Assembly (NCBI GenBank): GCA_020055645.1
Contig: CM034548.1
Location: 30,182,201-30,246,200 of the forward strand
DNA: 64,000 nucleotides
From: Tomocerus qinae
Taxonomy: Eukaryota; Arthropoda; Collembola; Entomobryomorpha; Tomoceridae
Direction: 5' to 3'
Of the stretch, positions 21,819-32,217 are shown piece by piece (position 1 is the first letter of the stretch; each line of letters starts with the position of its first letter). Under the pieces are notes generated by a model, which had not been told where the DNA came from, searched no databases, and saw nothing but the letters and a program-made list of their open reading frames with translations. Position numbers and translations under genes: made by a program.

Positions 21819-23075
21819 ATGGCTAAACAAAATATTTTATTATGTATTTAGAAGCGTATTACTAAAAGCTTAACTATTAGTTATTAAACATTAATTAACA
21901 AGTGTGTACATTAAGTGAATTTTTTACAGAAAATATTGCTATTGGATATTAGTTACCATGCAATTACTATTATGGTAATTATTCTAGAAGAGGTTAAGTT
22001 GGAGCAGCATCATTGCCAATTTCAATTTGCCAAGTATTTGATTATAACGTTGGCTACATCGAGATGGAAATCTTCAAAGGTTTGGAAGCTACAATATGCT
22101 ACGCAACTACAGCCGCTAACTGAAATTTGACCTTGTGATGTAGAACGAGGTGGAATTTGAATTTACACCTAAATTAAAATTGACAATGGTTGAAAATGTA
22201 AAACACAACTTCCACTTATCTATTTTTCCCCTGGAGGATATACGGTATGGTCTTCAATTTGGCCACTGGGCAACAGTTAAACGTCAATTAATGGCTACAT
22301 TGTTATTTCTTAACATTGGCGTTCTGCTTCAAGGTGGTTATTATAATAATCTATCCACTTGTATTACAAGTTGTTATTTTCATTTTAAAGAGTATTACAT
22401 GCATCAAAAAATAATCGGGAGATGTTTAATAATTTCAATTTTTTCAGATACCTAAGTTGGGTTTCGTGACCTAGCGTACTTCCTCATTGATTCGTTAAAA
22501 TTTATCGTGTTGCTGTATTACTAATATCCCTTGAGAATGAGATAGCATGTAGGACTGCGACTCGATGAATACAATGATCAATATATACTTGAATTTGGCT
22601 GACAAATGATTTTTGATTTCATGGTAAGTCATATCCTGAAATTTAAAATAAAATTATGGTCTACATTACTTAAAAATTTCAAATGTGTTTGGAGTATAGA
22701 GACTTAGCTAGTGTAGCAACAGAAGACTTGCATTATTTTTAGTAGCGTTTTCGGTTGTTACATTTTCTTAGATTGGGAACTTATTTCTGGTGGAGAACTT
22801 TTTCTGGACTTTGAATTTGAACCGAATAGGCCGACTTTTTGCCCTTTGCTGAGAGTGGAACTGAATCGTCCAGAAAAATGTTGCTGCCAAAAAATATTCA
22901 AACTCGAACTCTTTTGTAGCCACATAGCTAAAGTATCTAAACTCCTACCACATTACAACTTTTTATTTTTAATGGAGATATCATTATTTTAACGATTTTT
23001 TTGGTCACAGATTGGCACAAAGAGCACTAAGTTCAATTAGTTGAAAAATTATTTTTGAGGCATATACTGGCAGAA

Positions 23076-26000
23076 ATGGATACCGATCCTCAAGAACATA
23101 ATTATGAACTTTTACCCCTAACAAGCCATCAACTATCGGAACCCATAAAACTCACTCTTAGCGATGTCACAGACGCTGCCAACACTATGATGGACCCCCA
23201 TAATACTCTTTTGGGCACTCATACGATAGAAATACACCTGGAGCCATCACATTTAGTAGATTCACTCAATGGAGTCACTATATCTGCGGATGGTCAAACA
23301 AATCCAGTAGGAATTCACAATTCCCAAATGGTTTGTAAATATATTTTATATTAAATTTTACGCAATAATAATTGGTTTCGAATTAAAATGAAATAAATGT
23401 TATTTCAGCTCTATGTTCTGAAAAGCATTAGTGCAGAAGACAGTAACAGTGACGAACTTATGGAAAATGGACACGAACACTTGAAAAATGGTCCAACAGT
23501 TGTCGTCGTAACAGCAATGCAAAATGGCACATCTGAAGTACGACAAGTTCAATATCCACCACAAGAAGATAAAGAAATTGAACCCGAAGAAATTGTTAGA
23601 ATAACCAAAGAGGAGGAACAACGTGTTGAAATCGTTGAATGTCCTAATTCGATCGAAGCTAAACCACAGAGACCTAAGAGAAAGGCCGCTCTAAATAATA
23701 AATACATAACTGACCCTTTAAAAGCGGTTGCTGCAAAAAGTGAAAGTCCTACGAGTGAAATAGAAGAGCCTTCCGATCCCAATTCCAAAGAAGATTTAGT
23801 AGAAGAAGAAGTCGAGGAATCTATGCCAGAAAATCCAGAACTAATAATTAGTGACACCTCCGACGATGAGACCAATGACATAAGACGATGCGTCGTTTGC
23901 CTTAGACATCGTAAATTTACCGAAGATATATTTGATTCGTCCAAGAAGTTGTATTTTCACATGAGTAATCTCTTAGATCATCTCAATGTCGAAGTAATTT
24001 TTAACTATTGCTATTTTATGACTTTATGGTATTAATTTATAATCACTAGTGACATGCATGAATACTTTGTCATCTTAGTCAGCCAAACTTTATTTATTTT
24101 GGGTGAGAGTCAGGACAAGAATATTAGTGACTTTAGAAATATTTCAGGGCGAAAGATGACTACTATGCTGGACTACTATTTTGACATGAACTAGTAGTAG
24201 TACTTATTATAAAATCAGTTATTCCAAAATGCAGAATCAGTGAACTTTATGGCAAGATATTAATTAGTGTGAATCAATTCAAATGAACTAAAACAATTGT
24301 GTGTGACTTAAGGTTAGTGTAAGTAATTGTAATAGTCATAATCTAATGAGAATAAATATTGGCTAAATGTTACAATTACAAATTGCAAATAGAAGTACAG
24401 AATAACAATACACTTTCACTCATGGCTTCAATCCAATATGTATATGAGTGATAGACCTCGGTGATCTGTCTTCTGGATGATTCTTCTTCCATGAGACTAG
24501 ATTTATTAGGTGCTTTATGGTTACGTTAAATTTACTAAACTATTATAATTATTTTCCTTAGAGATGGTACCTATCTGTATAACCGCAATTAAAATTATTC
24601 TTTAAAAACCTTTAAAGAAACTTTTTCACAGACTATTTGTTAAGACTGGGACTATTGAAACGAAAAAATTGATATAATGATTTAGCATTACCTTTTAATA
24701 TTTCCATAACTATTGGGAATTATTTATGTTCTCTGAATTTTTTTAGATCAAAGGAAACGGACATGACAGCGGAATGTGCCCAGAGTGTATGAATGAATTG
24801 CAAAGATGGCATATTTTCAGTCGTGCGATCGTCGAGCGCCATGATGTAGCAAAAACCACTGGGGAGAAATATATAGAAGAACCAATTGCCTATGATACCT
24901 TGAAGTCACGGGTTTACAAGAATTACACAAAAATGAGTAGGGGTGAGTGTTTCTTTTATTTTACTAATAATAGTTTTAAATAACGTTAATGTTGTGACTA
25001 ATTATGATGGGAAAATGTTTTCCAGTTCTCTCTGTTGTAGTATATACCTACTTAAAATGTATTTTAATAGTGATTTAATGTATTTTAATAGTAAAAGAAG
25101 TTTTTCTGGCGGCTACCCACGCTCATTATGCTCGCAGAAATATCACGGATAAGGATTGGGACTTTTTTTGTGATCATTTGTTTCACTCAAATTCTGTCAA
25201 ATCAGAAAAATCAAGAGAATTAGAGCGTTTTATAACCAGCCGTGAAAAGATGTCGCATATGTTTTGTCTGAAGTGTCAAAAAATGATACCTAGTAAAGAC
25301 AGCAAATACTTAAACTATCGGTATTGAATGATATGATGTGTTGGAATATAAACCAACAAAATGTTTAAATCGTAGATGGAAAGAAAGGTTACACAAAACA
25401 TATGGAAACGGATCATCAAGATTGTCCTGTTTTGTATCCGTGCGATATTTGTGGAGGGACATTTCCAGATAAAGATATGACTGCTTCTACGGAAGATTAC
25501 TACCCACACTGGATATCCCATTTTTACTTCAATAAGTAGGATTATTATCTAAACATGTATTTTGGATTTTCAAACAATTTGAATAATGAAATTATTCCTT
25601 ACTTCAAGGTGCAATGATTGTGGGAAACGATTTCCAACAAAAAGAGCCCTCGGACAACATCGGCATGCTGTCCACAAAAATCGGCAAGTTAAATGTGATA
25701 AATGTGGCAAAGTTTTGGCAAACAAAATGAGTTTAGATCTGCATTTACTTAGGCATTTACCCGAAAATGAAAAGAAAAAGTATTTGATCAAATGCAAAAT
25801 TTGCAAAAGGAAGTAAGTGGGCATTTGATTTTTTAAAAATTTAAATGATAATTTCCTTTCAAGGACTAAGTTTAAATTCAAATTACAGAATAGCTCAGTG
25901 GAATATTAAATCGCATACTGCCACACACAATGATGATAGACCATGGAAATGTGATCATTGTGAAGCAACTTTCAAAATGAAGGGTGCTCTTGTTTCCCAC

Positions 26001-26965
26001 AGAGATGTTGTTCATTTTAATTTAAAAAATCACGTTTGCTCCATATGTGGAGAAGCGTAAGTTTTTCAAATTTTGGTGAATATGAATTATTTTGAGAAAA
26101 TATGTCTTAACAATATAAATTTTTATTAAATTGCAGATTTAAAAGTGCTAGTTCACTTCGGGGTCACGTTAGACGACACGAAGGAAGAAAAGACTACAAA
26201 TGTGATGTTTGCCTTAAAGAGTATTATACGTATTCTGCACTGAAAGGTCACAAAATTGTTCACCAGACTGTTAGAAATTTTGTTTGCGAGATCTGTGGAA
26301 AAGCATTTAAGAAAAAGAAAGCTCTAGAAGTAAGTACTTGTCATATGTATTCAATTGAAATTATTGTAAGTTGGATGGAGTTTTATAAATAGTATTTTGA
26401 ATTCTAGGAACATGTTACTATACATACTGGAGTAAAGCCTCACCAATGTCCCATATGCGGAAGAGAAATTAGAGTCAAGTCTAATTTGTACAAGCATATG
26501 AAAATCCACAAGAAAACTCCGCACGAATCTGCTGCAGGAAATGCTCGACGCAAAAATGCCCAGAATGCATCGGTGAATAATACGATTGAGACCAAAAATG
26601 AAGCCTTATCCGGGATTACGAATGCTACGTCATTGACCAGCAATACTAGTTCCACTGCCTCTGCTGTTTTTCGAGAAAGACCTCCAACGGTTGTTCATAT
26701 GATTTCAGCCAATACCACTATGCCTATTATTGAAATTAAGGATTCATCAGCTCTTGATGATGCGGCTCTTGACCATGTAGTAGTTACTACACAGAATACA
26801 ACAATGCCTTCTGATGTGGGCTTCCTAAATACGCATTTCCAAGCTAATTCCACAAGAGTGCATACACTTGCCCTCCAGCATCAAGATCTGTTAAATGTTC
26901 CAGTTACAAATGGACAATTTTACAATAGCAATCAATATTTCGGAAACGATCCAGTACAACATTAA
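23076..26965 (+). CDS. ZAD / C2H2 zinc-finger protein A (839 aa, 9 exons)
   Basis: A probable nuclear DNA-binding regulator. Exons: 23076-23330, 23409-23993, 24747-24942, 25092-25292, 25376-25535, 25609-25812, 25889-26056, 26137-26329, 26408-26965; 2520 nt, all GT-AG and in phase. Residues 1-245 are acidic and low-complexity. A ZAD-like C4 domain runs from C246/C249 (RRCVVCL) to C291/C294 (CPEC), split by intron 2; in this family it mediates dimerisation. About ten fingers span residues 403-688, the first two atypical and the last linked by HTGVKP. The tail is Ser/Thr/Asn-rich. The start at 23076 is the first ATG; an upstream acceptor (TCACAG ending 23010) suggests a 5' UTR exon beginning at 23011. 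Paralogous to the gene at 32218-35217. The target DNA is unknown. Confidence 0.94.
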
Positions 26966-28037
26966 TAGCTGAATTGTGAAAGAGTGGTAAAGATTTAGTT
27001 CTTGGTTGTAAGTCTAGGTAAAGGATAATACATCAAAAATTTTGCATTTAACTGAGCTATGTAATACAGTACTTAACTATGGACGTTTGCATTGAAAATT
27101 GGTATTCTATGTAATAAGTGTATGCTTTAAATTATATGCATGAGAATCATTCAAATAATAATTTTCTAATTATTTAATCTAAAATACTGAATGCTAACTT
27201 GCGTTGTGTACTATACAATTTTTGCTTTTAATTGCTGTAGTCTTTTTCCTGGCCTAAATAATCTTACATTTCCTGAAGCCCGAAGCGACTTTCACCTCCA
27301 TAGCATCACAAAAATACATACTATTTCGTCTTCGCCTTTAATCCATTTAAAAACACTACGTTGTTCCAAATTTCAATTAGGGTTGTGCAAATTTGGACAC
27401 AATTAATACAGAAAAGAACAAAATAGTAAATAACGAGTAAAAAACTAAATAAAAATGTCTCAAAGGGAATGAGTGAGGTGGGAAAACTAAGTATATACAA
27501 TTAAGGATTAGCCTAACATACAAATTTGGTATTGGATTATATGCTTTGGGTCCGTTGTTTCTAATTGCATATAAAGGTATTGGTCATTTTAAATATTCTT
27601 ACTCCGCAGCGAATTTACTAACAGAAATACGCTAAGTGTGGGATTAAAGTATAAGCTGAGCTGAGAGTAAAGAAGGGGAAGGGAAATGAACGAAGTAGTA
27701 TTTAATTGCAATTTATACGTCAGCAACACAAGCAATCAAACTCTATTCAACCGGAGTCACATCATAATATATATAGTAATTAGTAATTAGTGTATGACCG
27801 TCGTAAAATTGAGATACTACGAAAATACTGTCACTGCCACAAATCAGGGTAAACCAGGGTTGCGTTGTCCCGTTATATAGATGTAGACAATGGTTCCAAA
27901 CGGCAAATGCTAATCCCCTGATTTGCATCAGCAAACCTTTCCTTACCTAATCAAGTTAACACAAATAATCGTAACATTTAGCGCCCATCCGTACCAAAGA
28001 TACTCAATTAGCGGATTAGCGATTGCTGGACATATTG

Positions 28038-28270
28038 TGGACAAAAGCGGACAAAACTAATTCTTTTTGGACAAAACTAACTTCTTTTTGGACAAAACTA
28101 ATTTCTTTTTGGACAAAACTAATTTCTTTTTGGACATTGGACAAAACTAATTTCTTTTTGGACAAAACTAATTTCTTTTTGGACATTGGACAAAACTAAT
28201 TTCTTTTTGGACAAAACTAATTTCTTTTTGGACAAAACTAGTTTCGTCCCGGATAAAATTAATTTCTTTT
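28038..28270. repeat. Tandem repeat, ~22-bp unit (GGACAAAACTAATTTC)
   Basis: About nine units of GGACAAAACTAATTTCTTTT type run head to tail. Two are preceded by an extra GGACATT spacer, which makes a small higher-order pattern. Units at the right edge diverge (GGATAAAATTAATTTC). It has no plausible coding function. Confidence 0.9.
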
Positions 28271-28624
28271 AAAATAAAAATTAAATTGTGAACAATAAAT
28301 GTTTCCCTGGAATAAGTCCAATTATTTGATGTCATTAAAAGTTCTGTTGGTGTCAATGTCCCTTTTATTACAGTTGACAGCGAATAAAAAATACGTCGAG
28401 ATCAGGTAACTGAAACGTTTTCAAAGGAACGGTTATGCACAACTGCTAGCTCTAGATCAAAGATTGTTGAGAACCCAAATAACGCATTTCACTCTTGTAA
28501 AACTAATGGGCAGCGAAATTGAAAATCTGGGTAGGGTTTTAAACTTATCCATCTCTGCGTTTTTGTACCAATTATTTAAGCCCATTACTTTGTACAATTT
28601 CCAAATTTCGCCAATTGAATACAG

Positions 28625-28870
28625 AGTTGCTTCCCATTTCCCACCATGTTGGACGTCGGGGAAATGCGAGAAGTAGTGGTAAACGGGAAATAGTGAGAAT
28701 TAGTGAGAAGTATGGAAAATAAAGCCCAAAAATTTGAATTTTTGCTCTATTTGCCACGCTTTTCATTTCCCACACCTCCCATTTTCTACTCAATTTTTAT
28801 GCCCACCTTTTCCAGCGTAAAATGCGAAGCTTTCCGTTAACGGTATTCCCATTCGAAACCTTTCCTGAAT
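28625..28870. repeat. Dispersed repeat family A, copy 2
   Basis: Diverged same-orientation relative of about 8495-8720; the shared landmarks are described at that copy. Many substitutions and small gaps separate the two, so the family is old here. Confidence 0.65.
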
Positions 28871-29419
28871 AGTTCACTCCAATCCCCAATGGACCTATAA
28901 TTTTCACTTAAATCTACAAGGATTTTCCCACCACCAAAAATTGTCCATGTGTCAAAATAAATGAAATTCAGTAATATTGTACAAAACTGTTTTTTTACAA
29001 AAATAATCCTGCCATATTTGACGTTTCCATTCGTATTTAATAGTAATATGGTACTATAGTACTAATAAATAATATATATAGCTAGGAAATTTATTTAATG
29101 TAATCATGCCACGGTATATTTTCCAAAGATTTATGCTTACAAAAGTTCTGTTACTTGTATCTGAAAACTACCACTTTCAAAGCTTTGTTCATAGTGTAAT
29201 TAATAAACGCAATAATGACAGTAATTTACAAAGATTTATTACTATCTGTAAAATATTTTTAAAAAACAAATAAAAAGCATTTTTATATGCATTATATAAG
29301 TACATTATGGTTTATTTAAAGCAACATTGAAAATACTTAACTGGCGTTTATTGTGCCATAACTTAATCGGATGCGGAATTGTACACACAACTAGGGAAAT
29401 ATCTTCAATATGTTCGGGG

Positions 29420-29576
29420 ATAGCGGCAAGACTAAAAGGCCCCATCTTAGGGTAGGGCGCCCCACCCGCCCCATTCTTAGATTAGGGTTAGATTATGATA
29501 AATTAGGTTAGGTTAGGTTAGGAGGGTGGGGTGCCCTACCCTAAGATGGGGCCTTGGGGCCTTTTAGTCTAGCCGT
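29420..29576. mobile_element. Fold-back element enclosing four TTAGG units
   Basis: The left arm 29429-29467 is complementary to 29524-29570, with one mismatch and an 8-base insertion (a tandem duplication of AAGGCCCC) in the right arm. Pairing continues weakly outward. The loop contains four perfect TTAGG units at 29503-29522 plus degenerate TTAGGG and TTAGA words. The arms themselves contain CTTAGGGTAGGG. It reads as a small inverted-repeat element carrying interstitial telomere-like sequence. Confidence 0.8.
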
Positions 29577-30536
29577 ATTCCTGGTAGAAAGGACACTGTC
29601 CGTGGACTCGGCGTAGGTATAGGAAAGGAATGAGTATCAGGGATGCATTTAAATATAACATGTTTATAAATGCCAATAAGAATTATAATATAATAACTTA
29701 ATTGATTTCCTAGCTGAAGTAATACAAGCATTATATGTTGGTGTGGCAAATACTTGATTGTTTTCCGTGGATAAGCCAATGAAATATGAAAACTGAAATC
29801 AATGCAAAATCCGACAGCATTGTTTACTCAACCAGTCATCGCCATGTCTTTTTTAATGTATTCAGTAATCGATTTTGCATATCATCAGACTGTTGATGTT
29901 GACAATAATTACAATATAAACCATAAATTACAAAACCAATTTTATAAATATATAATAATTGCTAAGTCATTGAAACATTGAATCAGTCCTAAGTTACACT
30001 TGGTATTTGCATGTTTATCATTAGTAAAAAATACTGTCATAAAACTAACCGACTTCGACTACCAGATGTAAATCGACTTCGGCTACCAGACCTTCGGCTA
30101 CCGCCACCACCCTTCGGCTTCGACTAGCTGGGTTTCGGATTCGGCTAGCTGAAATTACCTTTCACTCAGGTTGGATCCATGGTCGATGGTGATCAGCCCA
30201 ACATTGCACACTGGTTACTTACAATGTACAGCCCACGAATTCAGACTTCAAATTAAAGTTTCATAAATTAATCTGAATGAAATTTGCCATGAAATGATAT
30301 TCAGTTGGTTGGAGTTGGAGCCTCTTCCTTGAGAGAAAAGGAAAGCAACGAAAATTTGTGTTGTTCACATTTAAATAGCATAATAAACTTTGACTAGAGT
30401 TTAAAAAATTCCCTACTTACCCCAAACACCAAGTAAACTTGATAGTGTAGTTAAAAGACATTGACACATTAGGGTAGCAAGGACAAATGTGCCATTTCCA
30501 GCCGTTGAGGCAAAATCACAGGTCACAAGATTAGCT

Positions 30537-30811
30537 TTACTCAACTCAACCACTCTACTCTTTTACCCAAGAAGCATTGCTCAACTCAGCCACTCTTTAC
30601 TCTTTTACGCAAGAGGCTTTACTCAACTCAACCACTCTACTCTTTTACCCAAGAAGCATTACTCAACTCAACCACTATTTACTCTTTTACCCAAAAGGCA
30701 TTACTCAACTCAACCACTCTACTCTTTCTCCCCAAGAGGCATTACTCAACTCAACCACTGTTTGCTTTTTTCCCCAAGAGACATTACTCAACTCAACCAC
30801 TCTACTATAAA
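30537..30811. repeat. Minisatellite array 1, 40-43-bp unit
   Basis: Between six and seven head-to-tail units, each with ACTCAACTCAACCACTCTAC, a T-rich stretch and CCAAGAGGCATT. Copies differ by small indels and substitutions. The array stays open in two frames, which creates spurious repetitive ORFs. Confidence 0.92.
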
Positions 30812-31019
30812 AATATTAATAACCGAGACTGATTACGACTTTAGCGCCAATTTGAGGGGTTACTTTTACGAGTTGTGTTCTTCATATTACACATAGCATA
30901 TTTTAGTCGTGCTGCATTTTATTCAATATGTAAGTTTGTGTTTACCATAGGTTATATGAATGCAAGATGTACGGCAAAGGCGGAGCTATTATCATATGGG
31001 AGTCTCGCTTTTTAATACT

Positions 31020-31200
31020 TTTATAGTACTCTTTTTCCCCAAGAGGCTTTACTCAACTCAACCACTCTACTCTTTTTCCCCAAGAGGCACTGCTCAACTC
31101 AACCACTCTAGATACTCTTTTTCTCCAAGAGGCACTACTCAACTCAACCACTCTACTCTTTTTCCCCAAGAGGCTTTACTCGAACTTGATCACTCTTTAC
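31020..31200. repeat. Minisatellite array 2, same unit as array 1
   Basis: Four units of the array-1 repeat in the same orientation, after about 210 bases of unrelated DNA. The shared unit implies that one array was split by an insertion, or that a block was copied. Confidence 0.9.
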
Positions 31201-32217
31201 TCCCTGAGTGGTGTGAGTGGAGTTAAGGCCCATATTTTTAATACAACACCAACACTCTAATTTCTCTATTGAATGTGTAAGACACGTATTGAGGCATCTT
31301 TCACTCTCGAAAAAGTTCGCAAGAAGTGCCTGAGAGTGTTAAACAAATGAAGGTATCCGTTGGGGTACATTATTGAAAACGTTAAGAAAGGGTACAATTT
31401 CAATCTCTGTATGTAACTAGTGTGCATTGTTTGACACTGAACGCAAAGGGACTAAAATGAGTACAGCAAATAAGAGTATGCGGGAAATACATTATGAAAT
31501 TGGAAATCATAAGTTTTGTAGGTTTGGTGGTGGTTTTTGTCTTCAGTTTTCGTTCCGTCATTTTAAAATTTTAACTATTAATGTAGATTAATATCATGAA
31601 GTAGTGTTCTTGGAAATCCCATTAACTACTACTAATCTTCTTATAAACAATCCTTTTGGAATACCAAAACAGCGAAAAGCACTTTGCAGAATACATTTAC
31701 AATTTAATAATTATTTCATTTCTTTAATCATCGTAAATGGTAAATGCTCATCCATCCATCAAACATCAAATTTCAAATTTGTGCTCCCACTCCTATATAT
31801 TGTCTACAATACCTAGTATTACTACTATCAAAGTGAAAGAAACTGTCAGTTGTATTATATATCATACTTTCAGGTAGGGATCAATCTTACTTTATTAATC
31901 CTGGTCACTGGTAAGCAACTTGTCAATGTCAAATATTGAATCTCAGTTGTCAGTATGATTAAAATGCAAATAAATCCGACGTCAGTTTAAATTTACAAAT
32001 AATAAATAGAAACTATAATAATACAATGATGAATATTAACAGTAACTATTTTTCACCTCTCAGTCATCAGTTCACATGTCACATGTTGCACTAAATATTT
32101 TACCATTCTTCCGTTTAAGAAACTGTTTTATTAATTATTGTAACTGACATATGTTGACCATTATTTATACAGTAATTTTAATTATCAATACTTTTTGTTG
32201 TTGTTTTATAGATAAAG

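Larger units (their letters stand above)
18913..23010. other. Intergenic region between mtPAP and the first ZAD zinc-finger gene
   Basis: It contains the satellite array (19560-21025) and a MITE (21685-21818), listed separately. Around 21915-22455 there are two adjacent open frames with fairly ordinary amino-acid composition, but no family is recognised, intervening stops break them and no splice structure supports them. They could be a decayed gene or transposon remnant. Nothing else is recognised. Confidence 0.5.
26966..32211. other. Intergenic region between the two zinc-finger genes
   Basis: The first part is probably 3' UTR of gene A; the first AATAAA noticed is at 27448-27453. Repeats within it are the 22-bp tandem at 28038-28270, dispersed family A copy 2 at 28625-28870, the fold-back with TTAGG at 29420-29576, a short run of CGACTTCGGCTACCAGA-like words at 30049-30140, and the 40-43-bp arrays at 30537-31200. 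The promoter and 5' UTR of gene B should lie near its right end. No coding exon is recognised. Confidence 0.6.

Noticed and set aside
21915..22455. Two neighbouring open frames that might be one gene
   Set aside because: No family recognised, frames change and stops intervene without GT-AG borders that repair them; left as a possible remnant only.
25293..25326. Longer version of zinc-finger A exon 4 ending at GTATTG (25321)
   Set aside because: It would enter exon 5 in the wrong frame; the GTAAAG donor at 25293 keeps frame and matches the paralogue exon length of 201 nt.
29503..29522. Chromosome end
   Set aside because: Only four perfect TTAGG units, enclosed in an inverted repeat with ordinary sequence and genes on both sides.
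30489..30896. 135-codon repetitive open frame
   Set aside because: It is created by the 40-43-bp minisatellite, which lacks stops in two frames; the composition is low-complexity and there are no splice or start signals.
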